Below, piece after piece: positions 1 to 12,036 of a stretch of 64,000 nt of DNA (position 1 is the stretch's first letter; each line of letters opens with the position of its first letter). This DNA comes from Loxodes magnus. Lineage: Eukaryota > Ciliophora > Karyorelictea > Loxodida > Loxodidae. The notes beneath the pieces were generated by a model that worked only from the letters and a program-made list of their open reading frames with translations, was not told the DNA's origin and ran no database searches. A program made the translations under genes and the position numbers. Location of the stretch: contig CAMPDV010000286.1 in the NCBI GenBank assembly GCA_946699065.1, positions 124,001-188,000 on the forward strand. Direction: 5' to 3'.

Positions 1-2812
1 GAGCCTTAATACTATAAATCACTGAGACGTAGTTTCTGTTCGTAAATTTAGTTCTTATTTTCTCAATTTTAGTCTTGTAACACTTGAGTCCAATAATCTT
101 GAGTAACAAATCAATAAAAAGTAAAGTGAATAGCAGGAAAAGAGCTTCAAATAAATTGGATAATAGAGTGTAGCTTTAGTAATTAAGTTAAATATAAATT
201 TATTTATCTATTTTCAATTAGTTGGAATTTAGATTTAAACCAATAAAATTATTATTACTTAGTCCATTTTATTTCTATTTATTGTCAAAGCTAGTATAAT
301 AGTAAGCGTTAAGAACTTCAGGTCGTTATACATCAACATATGCGCTCATAAGAATGAGTTGAGTTATAAAAATAGCTTAAATAAATTTAGGAGTACTTGC
401 TGAATACTTAGAGTTACTAAAAAGGCTAGTTAATAAAGAACTTAAGCTTACTAAAGAACTAGTGTAAACAAGAGCAGTAGATATATCAGAAGAATTTTGT
501 ATAAAATCTTTTTCTGAGTTTGAAATTTAGAATTCATCAAGACTCTTTTTTATATCCTTAAATTAATCTTATTTCTACTCATCTTCTTAATTTTAAGGGT
601 CAGTATTATTTTCAATCTTTTCAGGTTTCTAATAGCTCTCTAAATTGCTCTCAATGCATTCATTATTTGATAATGTAAAATTTATCTAGCACTAAGAGCA
701 TTCTATCGACTATGAAAGATTTCATGAACAAAACTAGCAGTAAGGAATTATTATTTCGCAAGATTAACAAGTTTTATTGATATTTATCTAGTCTTATTAG
801 CATTTGCTAACACAAGACGTTTCTTGAAAAAGAAAATAAGGATCGTAGCACTCCAAACATGCTCCTCTTTCGATATCGCATAATTTACAATTTTCTATCT
901 TTTACGAGCACTTTTGACAAATGGAGTTCTGAATATAGTAAGTTTGATTAGGACAACTTTCAATGCACATATTATCAAACAAAACATAAGGGTCCTAACA
1001 TTTAATACACTCAGTACCATTTATATTGCACTATTCACAATTGCTTATACTCTAATTACATAGTTAGCAACTTTAACTCTCTTCATAATAAAGATTGCTT
1101 GGACAATTTTGAACACATTTATTGCCGAATAAAAGTCAAGGCTCCAAACATTTTTTACAGATATCTCCATTTAAAATTTCTTTTTCAATATCGCAAAGTT
1201 TACAGTTTTCGATTTTTTGTGAACACTTTTGACAAATGGAGTTCTGAATATAGTAAGTTTGATTAGGACAACTCTCAATGCACATATTATCAAACAAAAC
1301 ATAAGGGTCCTAGCATTTAATACACCCAGTTCCATTTATATTGCACATTTCACAATTACTAATACTCTAATTACATAGTTAGCAACTTTAACTCTCTTCG
1401 TAATAAAGATTGCTTGGACAATTTTGAACACATTTATTGCCGAATAAAAGTCAAGGCTCCAAACATTTTGTGCAATTATCTCCGTTTGAATTGCATTCTT
1501 AGCAATTTTCTAACTTATTTTCGCATTTTTGGCAAGTAGAATTTTCAATAAAAAACGTTTCGTTCGGACAGTTCTAGATACATTTGTTTTCGAATAAGAG
1601 GAAAGACTCTTAGCATTAAAAGCACCATGATCCATTTTAATTGCATCTTTAACAGTTCTCTATTGAGGAATTACAGTTTAAGCAAATAAAATTCTCAACA
1701 AAAAAGCTATCGTTGGAGCAACTTTAAACGCATTAATTTTAGAATAAAAGTAATGGCTGTTAACACTTTGTACACAAAATCCCAGTTATATCACACGTTT
1801 CACAATTCTAGATTCGAGATTGGCATTTTAAGCAAGTTATGTTATCTTAAAAATATGTTTCGTTTGGGCATTTCTCTACACACTAACTATCGTATAACAA
1901 TCAAGGATTTTAACACTTAGAGCATATAGTTCCTTGTTAATTACACTCTTCACAATTTAAAATTGTTTTATTACAAAACTCGCAGTATTTATCATTTTCA
2001 CTTTCTTATTATGTTATAGGACATGTACTATTGCATACTTATTCTACTGATAACTTTAAATTGCATATGCATGAATCTGCCTATAAATCTAATGGGGAAT
2101 AGCATTGGATGCAATTATTAGAATTAATTCCATAACATTTGAAGCATTAGGAGTTACAAGTAATAGAACTTGATTATAGAAAGCCCTAATCAGACTAGTC
2201 TAAAATTAATTTAAAGGCATTAATATCAAATAGTTAATTCTTATAATATCTTAATGAATAAGTAGTCCCAGTAAAACTCCAAGATCAAACATTGCTTCCT
2301 TAATTTATTATAGTACTTAAAGTAAAAGGCAATAATAACCCAAAGGATTTTGATAGAGTCTAAAACTAGTTATTTATCTTTGAATGAGTTGCGAGAGCTA
2401 AAAAATCTCCTTGAGAATTAATTGCATATCCAAAAAATACCCAGATATCACTAAAAAAGAAGATGGTTAATGATTTTTTATCATAAATTAAAATGTTTTA
2501 AATTATTTAGAAAGTAGTTTGCTAATTTGTTTAATCTTAGGTCAATCCGAATTCCAGAAAATTCGAAACACCATCATGAAATTAAAGGAAAATACCATAA
2601 TTCATTACTTGGTTACTGGAGTTAAACTTTAACCAGGCTGATACGCTAAATTAAAGTCCTTGGGAATCTTAGCCATATTAAGAAAAAGTTTTAGAAGGCA
2701 ATGAGTTAGTATCTCTTTAAGTTGGAACATTTGGATCAGTAATATCAAAAAATACTAGCTAAGGTGAAACTTAAGAGATAAGGAAATAAAAAATAATTAA
2801 AGAGATTGACAT
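1..2812 (-). CDS. Copy A: LamG-like / Cys-rich repeat / multi-pass membrane protein, C-terminus beyond window
   Basis: The gene reads from an ATG at 2812-2810 with TAA/TAG as Gln and TGA as Trp. It stays in one frame for 936 codons to the window edge, so the C-terminus is missing. Residues 1-18 (MSISLIIFYFLIS...) form a signal peptide. About 30-215 resemble a LamG/ConA-like fold (FSVSAWLKF, then SDIWVFFG). About 215-610 hold CxxC-rich modules of furin/growth-factor-receptor type. After a Ser/Gln-rich linker the first membrane segments follow (FITQLILMSAY; LLFTLLFIDLLLKI). By family resemblance it is a ciliate surface protein; ligand and function are unknown. Copies C and D share this membrane half, B and E do not. 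Nothing in the visible part looks broken. The family assignment is firm, the function is not. Confidence 0.75.
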
Positions 2813-5800
2813 TTTATTTATAGATAATTATGCTTATATCAATAATAAACATAGATGTAAGCTATTTAATAATTTAACTAACTTAAATTTACATCATCAA
2901 ATTATCAAATATGGGTAGAAAATAAATCTCAAATGACTTTAATTTTAACTTTAATCTACAATAGCAATCTTTCTCTTATTTCAAGATACTATAAACATTT
3001 TTAAAATGATAAATAATAATTGAAATATTCAAGATAATTGGATAGAAGTAAAGTGCTGCATTTTAAGCAGCTCTTAAATTTATTTATTTATACTTTGAAT
3101 TTAACTATATATATCCTTTTATTTCTGCTTTAAAGTGATTTAGAAATTTATACTTCGAAAGATTTTAAAATAAAAAGATAGGGATGATGTTTTTAAATTA
3201 CATATAGTGAAGATAAATTTTAAACTATTGATAATTCAGAGAAATAAGTTTAAGTTATGCTTATTAATGAGAAGTCACTTAAAAAATTCGTTGAAGGCAA
3301 GATCTTGTAGAGTATTTACTTTATCAACTTTAATTATTTTTTAATATTTGTTGTCTTCATTGAGATTTCCTATATACACATAATTTAATCTTAGAATTTC
3401 TCAAACTTTCTTTTGAAATATAGATGATTACATGCTACACAAAATCTAAATCTTTTTGCTCTTTTATTTTTGGTATTATTAGTTAAAATAAGCTGCTTTC
3501 GATATTATTTTGTCTTGAAGTTAAAGTATAATAATTATCTATCTTGAAGATTTATTTTAAGAGTATTTCCTCAACACTTGTATATGCATAATAACTTCCC
3601 CGCCCCTTTATTTATAGAGATTTATAAGTATCTTAGTAAGCTAGAATAGAGAATAATAACTTTTTAGCATTAATTATTTTTTAATATTTTATAGCTTTTT
3701 ATTGTCATTTACTTTGTTATGTTTAGAGTTAAACTAATTCTGCTTTGCGAAAATTAATTTTTATCCTTATTGCTAACAATAAACATCTAATTTATCTCTT
3801 AAATCAATAAGGTTTATTTAGAAAATGCATAATCATTAGTGGACTTTAATTTGATGTTTCGTAAAATTTATTATTAAAGAGGGATATAAAATAAAACATT
3901 TTTATAGCTAATTTATTTTGAAAGATTGCTTTAAGAGTTATCTTAAGAGATAATTAATTTGAAGGTATTTTACTAAGAACAAGTTTATAATAAGATAGTA
4001 ATAAGAAAACTTTGAAATCCTTTCATCATTAAATGAACCCAAATCTTTCTTTCAACTTACTCTTTATATCTTTATCATTTTTTATTTAATTAAGACTGGT
4101 ATTGAGAAAGCTTCAAGTTGATATTAAAAAAAGAAGGCATGATAAATAACATGCATAAGATACATGAATGACTTAGTGGATTATAAGTTTTGTGATAAAA
4201 ATTATTAGATAGCAAAGACTTTATTTCTAATTCTTCTAGTTAAAGCATAATTCTCTTAACACAATATTAAAGTTAGAAAATAAAATCTAAAGTCTAGAAA
4301 TGTAGAAACTAAGTAATTAAGTAGTAAAAGGTTTGATTTATAACACTTGTTTTAATAAAGTTATAATCTTATTTTCTTGCTGAGTTTTAGTTTATTAAGA
4401 AGAAAGAAAATTGAAAATATTTATAAAGTTATAATTATTTTTAAATAGATAATGAATTTATACCTTACAAGTATTATATTATAATTTAAGCTTATTACAC
4501 CTATAAAGATAGATATACTTATAATTATTAAAATTATAAATGTAATGCATATAGTACTTTATTTTTATATTTAGTATATAGTTAAATTTAAAAGATTCTT
4601 TATTTTAAAGCTAACTATCTGTCTCTTAAGATTATCAAAAAATAGTAAGCTAAAGATAAAATATCTTAAATAATAAAGATATAATAATAATCTATTTTAA
4701 ATTAAATCTAATGGATTAAGCTATTTTTATAAAATATATTCTGAATTATTATTTTATTTTATTGGTATAGAATTATAATCTTATTCGTAAATCTCTCAGA
4801 GAATACTGCTGTGGAGTTTTAATAATTTATATAGATTGAATCTTAAATTTCTATTAGTCTAGCAAATAAAATCTCATATAAAAATTAACAAACTCTATAA
4901 ATTTTATAAATCCTTTAAAATAAAAATAACTAACCATTTTAGAAAAAAGAAACAAAATAATTTCATATAAAATCCTTTAACTTTTATTTTCAAGGAGTTT
5001 TATAGGTAAAAATGTTTATTCATAATATTAATCTAATCAGCTGTATATAAAGTTTATAATTATAGAATAAATCTATACTTGTTAAAGGTTTTTATGAGAT
5101 AGATATAAAATTAATTAATTAAGCATTTATTTATTTAAATTTTTAGATGCCTGATTGTTTGAAATTTCTTTTAAAATATCTTTAATTTCTTAAATAGTAA
5201 AAAGATTAAATCTGTATGATTGAAGGAGCGATTATAATTTATCTATTTGTAATAAATTTCGTTATATGCTACCAATGCAGGTTAAATAATTAAAGTCTAA
5301 TAAACATATAACTAATATATCCCATAATTTAGAATTAAAGCATAAAGTTAAAAATGTATAATAGATAAAGCTAAAGGTTATATTTACTATTTAGAGCTAT
5401 TAAATAAATTAAAATGGCTTAAGAGAAATCTTTTATTTACTTTTTAACTAAAATCTATTTATAATTATAAAGGTAAATATACCATTGTAAACCTTTAAGA
5501 CTTATATCCTTATAAAGCAAGAATAAAATATTTAAATAAAATAAATAAAGCCTTTTATCATGCTTTATTTTTACTAATTTAGAGATATCTTAATATAAAA
5601 TTTAGTTTGAACCATCTGAAGCTTAATATAAAAAAGTATAAATATAGTTGAAAATGATTATACTAGAAATAAATAGAACTAATGCATATGGAAATAAATT
5701 ACTTAGATTACTAAGATAAAATATATAAAACTATTAAACAAGTCTAAATAAGAAGTTTCTAAAAGACTAAGATTTATTATTTAATTTAGCTTTTCTCATT

Positions 5801-6250
5801 TAAGCTATTAGGTTTATTAATAAAATTGAGTATCAATTAAAATTAACTAAATTAGGGTATTAGAGCAATATTAGTTTATATATTTTAGAGTTTTAATTAA
5901 TTTATTATTATATATAGTTGAAAAGCAAGCTAAGGGGATTCCTCATGTTTTTATTAAGAAAATTAGCAAATAATTATTTTCAATTAATTGATGCAGCATA
6001 TTCTCAAATGCCTTGTAATTATGGAGATATATTAAATAATCAAATTTCCTTTTTATTTTTTGAAAGTAGATAAATCAAAGAATAAATTTCTATATATAAG
6101 AAATTAATTAAGTTTAGCTTTTGTATTTATACTTAGTAACTTTGGTGATATTTATACAACTTTTAAATTATATCTTTAATGTTTTATTTCAATCCTTTAT
6201 AAAAAGAAGCTTTGCAAAATAGATTTATTTTGTTTTATTTTTTTCAAAAT
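2813..6250. other. AT-rich spacer upstream of copy A
   Basis: No convincing coding sequence was seen on either strand. The stretch is paralogous, with small indels, to the upstream spacer of copy C (29405-32900, same orientation) and to that of copy E (50180-53324, inverted). It therefore belongs to the duplicated gene unit. The first few hundred bases before the ATG are the best conserved and presumably hold the promoter, but no defined motif was recognised. Confidence 0.6.
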
Positions 6251-8010
6251 ATAAACTATATTGCCTAAACTTTAATTATGCTTTTATTATTTATTTTTAT
6301 TTATTTTAACATTGTTAATTATTATTTTAATATGAACTATAAACAGTATAATGTCTATTTTGTTATAGAGCTTCAACTGAATCAGATATTTTTAGTTTTT
6401 TTTCTATTATGTATTTTTATTTTATTAGCGACTTTAATTTTCTCTTTATCAGTTTTTCTTTTTTCTATTCCATCTTTTACTTTTATTTTCTTACATTACT
6501 CTTTAAGTCCTATCTTTGGTTATTTTTAATTTCTTTCTTCTGTTTTAAAATCATTGGCATACAATCTTTTCCTAGCTTATTACTACGATGATTTTTCTTT
6601 TTTTAACTTCATAGAAAATGTTTATCTAAATTTTAACTTGGTAAAATAAAAATCAATTATAGTTTCATAAAAAATTAATGAAATATTAAGTTATGTATGC
6701 TATTGCTAGAGTTGTATCTAATTCATCGTTATTTTAATCCATCAAATCCTTTTTATTATATATTTTTATTCATCTAGAGCATATTTCTATTATAAGCAAA
6801 AGACAGACAAAGTGATATAACTTAAATAAAGCAACTAGAGAAGTAAATAAAAAATTATCTTAATCAGACTGCTTTACCATCTCAGATATATTCTAAATTT
6901 CAATTATTTTCTAACTATGTGGAGTAACAGTTAGTCATACATATAAAAATTGTATACATTCTCCCTATATCTTTAAAAAAATTTTCCTCTTAGGATAAGG
7001 TTTGTAAATAAGTAGAAAAAAAATCTAAAGTACTTCCAGTAAATTTATTATAGCTATTTGTGCCTCAGGATATTCAAATAAAACCATGAAGATGCATGTT
7101 AAGATAAAATGTCATACCAAGAAAAGATTATAAATAAATTAACTTGGTTCACCATTAATAGATAAAAGTTAATAATTTTTCTCTTCTCCATTTAGTAAAA
7201 TCAAAAATTTTATTCCCTTCTTATTCTTATTCTTACGTCTTGTAATTCTCTCCGAAGGCTGGAAAGAGTGAATAATAGAGGAATTACAAATCTTGTAGTA
7301 AATACAAAAGCTGATTTAAGTCCTTCTAAGTTAAAAAAAATAAGAGCTTAAGTCATTTCAACCACCAAAAGTCATTCCGTTCCAGGTCCCTTGATTCAGC
7401 CAAAGCAGTGGAAGATATAGTAATAATGGGTACTTAATTTTCCAAACATCTGATTAAATTATCCTTTTTTTCATCCCTTTATTAATGGCCTAAGTTTCAG
7501 TGAAGTTTCCTAAGTTAAGAAGCTCAAATTTGGGAATCTGCATTAATAATTAATATATAATAAATATCTAGTTTTCTCGCTTAAAAGGGAAGAAGATATT
7601 GTATTTCTTTCTTATACCAATAGTCTTTCAGTGTTTTTCGTCTTTTCTTACTCTTACTTTTTCAGCTTTTAAATCTAGAATCTCCTCTAAACATTATAAA
7701 TATTATTGGTATTTAATTTACCGTAAAAATAATGGCTTCAAATAGATAAAAAGCAAAAAATTAAAAGTAATCAAATTAGTTCTTTGGCAATCACAGTAAT
7801 CCAACTCCAGAATGAAGACACTTGGATAAAAACAGAAAAGACACTAAACCCTTCATAGTCTAATTTAAGGTACAATTGGAAAAACGGAAATAAAGATATA
7901 ATAAACGAAAAAAGTAATAACCTTGAATAAATTCTAATAAATTTCATGCTAAAAGTTATGAAATAGCATGACTAAATTATATCGCTCCCCAGAAGGAAAA
8001 ATTTACAAGA
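6250..8010 (-). pseudogene. Copy G: degenerate membrane/tail part of a B/E-type gene
   Basis: Read on the minus strand, this matches the C-terminal half of copies B and E and, more closely, fragment F at 48060-50040. Recognisable pieces are the FWSWITVIAKELI segment near 7790, the KVRVRKDEKHWK segment near 7640, the block around 7080-6900, and the Lys-rich tail ending near 6250. Single-base indels relative to F and B move the frame several times, and a SINE-like insert of about 430 bp lies inside at 7131-7560. No LamG or Cys-rich part is attached. It is best read as a decayed 3' fragment. The Leu/Phe-rich open frame on the plus strand here (6278-6529) is its antisense shadow. Confidence 0.65.
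7131..7560 (-). mobile_element. SINE-like insertion inside copy G
   Basis: The segment interrupts the gene homology at the position where B (about 14708) and E (about 55832) read straight through from TATTTATTATA into TTCTTTTCTTAG. Fragment F carries the same insert at 48481-48905 in the same orientation relative to the gene, so the insertion predates the F/G duplication. In sense it holds one copy of the element core that is doubled in the 9056-9546 element (AAGTACCCAT... followed by TCTTCC.CTGCTTTGGCT). It ends in AATTTATTTATA, like the LINE and SINE tails. The flanks give an imperfect AT-rich target duplication. Confidence 0.6.
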
Positions 8011-8282
8011 AAAAGATATGCGGTGGAGATTAATTATTATTAGATATACCATATTCTCAAAAAAGAAGAACGATACAAATGTTTGGATTTAATTGAGATT
8101 GAAGCAAGATTCTTATGATAAAGAACGGTTAAATTATCTCAAGCCTTTTGTATAAGAAGAAAATAATTATAGTGAAGAACGGAACGATCCCATGAACTTT
8201 TAAAACAATTTGCATTAACCATAATTAACCTAATAAAGGAAGACATCACATTAATAAATTATTATTATGTATAAAATATGGA

Positions 8283-8475
8283 TTTCAGACGCAGTCAGGA
8301 TAACTAGCAGGTAATCTTGTGTAGTGTATACTGTTTTGCGAGTAATTCCGCACTATATGCCGCCATGGGAAAGGGTGGACAAGCTCGAAAGAGACAAACC
8401 TAGTTTATTAGAGGGTTCTCGCTAGCAGTATGAACGTTTACTGACGAGCCTTCTAATGACTTAATTAATAATTCT
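8283..8475. other. GC-richer patch of unknown nature
   Basis: About 190 bases stand out as much richer in G+C than everything nearby. They contain several short inverted repeats, for example CAGTA...TACTG around an AACGTT core near 8431. No paralogue was found elsewhere in the window. Minus-strand translation with the deviant code is open, as any frame would be, so coding potential cannot be judged. It could be an inserted structured RNA, like the 300-bp insert at 49005-49304, or a captured gene fragment. I do not recognise it. Confidence 0.35.
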
Positions 8476-9055
8476 TATTTGGATCTTATTCAAGAAGACT
8501 GGAGCATTTGGTTCGAGATTCAAGAATAATTTTTAATAAGATGAAGCCCCATTCCCCATTTGGAGTAGCTGATATGATTCATTGAACAAGTAGAATGACA
8601 ACAAGAAGCATGAGAGTTTTCTTCTTTAATATAAATATTGAAAGAGTTGCTCATTCTATAATCATATTTATTTATAAAATATAAATAAATGCTAAGCATC
8701 ATCAAAGTATTTTATTCTTTTTTATATTTCTCAATAAATTTCTGATTTTCAATTAAAGGAATTCAATACTTTCTTTTCTAATTTTATAAAAAAGAATAAA
8801 AAATTTCAGTACCATAATGTACTATAAAAACATTAAATTAAGAACTATATATCATGATTTATTAAACATTTACCTATTTGTTTAGAATGGTTTTCTAGCT
8901 ATAAATCTTATACTTGTATTTATTCTTTCCATTATGGCAGAAATTCCATTTTGCTACTTGAAAGTACTTATTAACCTATATTCTGCTTTGGGGAGTGCAA
9001 AAAGTCTTACAAGGTTTTTGAAATGCATGGTTTCACGTTTTTATACTTTAGCAGA
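8476..9055. other. Unassigned stretch between copy G and the SINE
   Basis: This is mixed-composition sequence, less AT-rich than the spacers. Minus-strand frames give protein-like stretches: one starts at an ATG near 9027 (MHFKNLVRLFALPKAEYR...), and another lies at 8705-8520. Neither matches the gene family convincingly and no paralogue exists in the window. It may be the 5' part of the transcription unit that supplied copy G, or unrelated. Confidence 0.25.
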
Positions 9056-9077
9056 TAAATAAATAAATTTGATTATA

Positions 9078-9109
9078 GAGCGCGTAGCACTCTCATTGGT
9101 GCGCAGCTC
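9078..9109 (-). other. SINE 3' stem-loop
   Basis: On the minus strand, GAGC-T-GCG-CAC pairs with GTG-CTA-CGC-GCTC around an A-rich loop. The paired arms are the same as in the LINE 3' end, while the loop and one closing pair differ. This is the likely reverse-transcriptase recognition structure. Confidence 0.7.
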
Positions 9110-9146
9110 TTTGAAAAAAATGTTTCATAATGACAAGAATGTTTGT

Positions 9147-9230
9147 TACTGATAAAACTATCAGATACTGATAAACCTTGTTCAATACTGGTATAATTAT
9201 TCAGTACTGATAAAAATGTTCAATACTGAT
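9147..9230. repeat. Short degenerate minisatellite inside SINE 1
   Basis: There are about four units of roughly 20 bp, each containing (C)A.TACTGATAAA or TTCAATACTG(A/G)TATAAT. The same array is present at 63239-63331 in the second SINE copy, so it is part of the element. Confidence 0.7.
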
Positions 9231-9546
9231 ATAATTTAAGAATACTCGTAATCTTTAATACTTATTGGAGGTTCAAGGACATGGCAGAGTTGCTTCTCAT
9301 TGCATCACCAAAGCAAAGGACGACATGTGTCAATTATGGGTACTTAAATTCTCCACCTCTGATGAAGCTCACAAAAATAATTTCCTTTTATTTCCAGAAT
9401 TAAGAACTAAAGTAATCCAGTGCTGAAAGTCAAACTAGCAGATATCTCGAGGCCAAGCCAAAGCAGAGGAAGACATAAAGTCGATTATGGGTACTTAACT
9501 TCCCCAACCTCTGATGAAGATTATCTTGTTGCTCACCTTCGAACAA

Positions 9547-12036
9547 TGAGCAAAGCAATTTAATAAAATATATAGATAATAAACAATTTTTTTTCTTTGC
9601 CGCTAGATATTTTTAGGTCATCTGTTTAAAAGAAATTTAGTTTTCCTTTTTTAATGCAAAAGTACTCATAAATACGTGACTTATTATTTTTATATAGTGG
9701 TGAAGTTCCAATCTTAAAATTAAGTTATAACTCGTTATTTTTATATTTCTTTAAAAATTAATTAGCTTCAAACATAGAAATATATACTGTTCAGTCGAAA
9801 ATTGTTTTAGTTTTATTGTGTATTTTTTCTTTATTTTGATATTAAAATTAAATTTCCATCTCATACTATGCAAGCGAAGTTTTTATCTAAATTCAAACAT
9901 TTAAATCCTATTTAGCTACTTTTATTTTCTAAATAACGAATTACAATATCGTAATACAATAGATCTAATACTGATCCATGTGAACTTTCTGTGAAACTCA
10001 ATTGTTATATTAAAGCCTTTTAATATGTTTCCATATAAGAAATGATAAATCTAAATTTTAGTAAAATGATTCGAATGCAATTATGATCCCATTTCTTTTA
10101 AGTTATTGTTATAATAATCTTATTTCTATGGAATAAAACATTCTCTACATTAATAAAAGTAGCTATTTATTTATCTAAATTACTAAAATCTCATAAACCT
10201 TTAAAAATACATCTATTTAATGTTTATCTCTACATTATTATAAAAGAATATTATAGGAAGAGCTATAATACTTATTTAAAGCTAATTTAATTTAATTTAG
10301 CTTTTATTTATATTCAATTTAATAAAAGATAAACTAATAGAAGGGAAATAAATATAAATAATCAGTCATTACTAAAATATAAAAGTTAAATTAAATAATT
10401 ATAGAAACCTTTTTCAACTATACTTTACTAGTAAAATTAAGTTAATAAACATTTTTATATCTCCATAAATAAATAAAATTTAAGTTATGATAATTGTTAT
10501 AGAAATATATAAAATGTATAAGAATAGATTAGATAGTCCTTTTCTAAAATATTAAAAGATGATATAACTTATAAGCATAAATTAAGATATGAAGTACTAA
10601 AATAAATTATTTCATTAAGTTTATAAAAATTATCAAAGCTATTTAATTAAAGGTAAAATTGATATATCATGTTTATTTAAGTATGATGTTAAAAGTGTTG
10701 AAATTTTAAAATAAATGTGATAAACTAAAATGGGATAGAAAATATTTACTTATAACTAAAAAATAAAAATTCATTAGTTTTTTATAAAAGCAATAAGATT
10801 AACCATGCATTAAATCCCTTAGCTTTTTAATAATAGAAATCATAAAATAAGTTATTTTATTAAATAAATCCATAAAGCTTTTATGAATATAAGGTTATAT
10901 GGATTATTTTTCTAAGTTCTTAATTAAATCTTTAACGAAATAAATTAAATTATTCTAATTTTTAAGAACATTTTTTTAATTATATTCAATGCTATAGATC
11001 ATAAAATAATCTTCAGAGTTTTAGATTATAAGCTCTTTAGGTTTCTAATATTTGTAGCTTCGTTATCTTCTTTTATTTTAATTTTAAAAAATTGTAAAAT
11101 TTATACAGTTTATTATGAATTTAATGTTTCTAATATTCTTTTTTCATTTAAATTTATTGTTTGATTCAAAGCGAAACATCTTTAAATAATAATATAATTT
11201 TATAAAATTTAGCTTACTAAGATAAATATAAATCTTAACAAATAAAAGAGTAAAAAAGTTATTAAGCTCATACAAGTGTTGAAGAAATATAAATCTTAAA
11301 ACAAATATTTAAGATAAATAATTATTCAATTTAAACTTCAAACAAAAATAATATCGAAAGCAGCTATTTATAATTAATAATAGCATAATTAAAAAGAGCA
11401 AAAAGATTTAGATTTTGTGTAGCATGTAATCATCTATATTTCGGAAGAAAGTTTGAAAAGTTCTAAAATTAAATTATGTGCATATAGGAAATCTCAATCA
11501 AGATAAGAACAAAAATCTTTAAAATTATTAAAGTTGATAAAGTAAATATTTTATTATTACAATATCTTGCCTTCTACAAATTTATAAGTGGCTTTTCATT
11601 AATAAGCATAACTTAAACTTTATTTCTCTGAATTATCATTTATTTTTAATATTTATCTACACTAGTTATAATTATAAACACATCGTCCCTATTTTTTATT
11701 TTAAAAGCTTTCAAAGTATTAAACTTCTAAATCACTTTAAAGCAGAATATATATAGTTAAATTTAAAGTATAACTAAATAAATTTAAGAGCTGCTTAAAT
11801 GCAGCACAATACTTCTATCCAATTATCTTCAAGTATTATTTATCATATTATGAATTTTTATAGTATCTTGAAATAAGAGAAAGCTTGATAATGTAGATTA
11901 GAGTTAAAATTAAAGTCATTTTGGATTTATTTTCTTCCCATATTTGATAATTTGATGATGTAAAATTAAGTTATTTAAATTTATTAAATAGCTTATATCT
12001 ATGTTTATTATTGATATAAGCATATCTATAAATAAA
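9547..12036. other. AT-rich spacer upstream of copy B
   Basis: Two paralogous parts make up this spacer. Bases 9560-10480 are an inverted match to 41285-42225 and partly to 19090-19500 and 60230-60650. Bases 11140-12036 are an inverted match to the upstream flanks of A, C and D and a direct match to that of E. No gene or RNA was seen. The promoter of B should lie at its right end. Confidence 0.55.

Larger units (their letters stand above)
9056..9546 (-). mobile_element. SINE-like element 1 (shares LINE 3' end)
   Basis: A non-autonomous element of about 490 bp, sense strand minus. From its 5' end (near 9546) it has two related core units of about 70-80 nt. Both contain CTTCATCAGAGG, then AAGTACCCATAAT and CTGCTTTGG, and they lie at about 9545-9450 and 9370-9295. 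A degenerate ATCAGTA-type minisatellite follows (9230-9147), then the GC-rich stem-loop at 9109-9078 and an ATTT-repeat tail at 9070-9056. The stem-loop and tail match the 3' end of the LINE at 47690-47745. A second copy lies at 63153-63655. The shared 3' end indicates mobilisation by the LINE reverse transcriptase, as in known LINE/SINE pairs. No ORF. The 5' head was not matched with confidence to any tRNA, 5S or 7SL RNA. Confidence 0.75.

Noticed and set aside
6278-6591. Two Leu/Phe-rich open frames on the plus strand
   Set aside because: They are antisense to the Lys-rich tail of pseudogene G and have no counterpart conserved as protein in the paralogues.
8375-8452. Possible hammerhead ribozyme (GCTCGAAAG ... 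CTGACGAGC)
   Set aside because: The core strings are present in permuted order, but stem II would need the conserved GA of CUGANGA for pairing and stem I does not form.
8520-8705. 61-codon minus-strand open frame as a gene
   Set aside because: With TGA, TAA and TAG all sense, openness has no weight here. There is no paralogue, and another frame of the same strand looks equally protein-like.
9510-9545. CTGATGA ... CGAAC in the SINE as a hammerhead or snoRNA C box
   Set aside because: No GAAA, no cleavage triplet in place and no D box at the right distance. It is also the antisense strand of the SINE as defined by its 3' tail.
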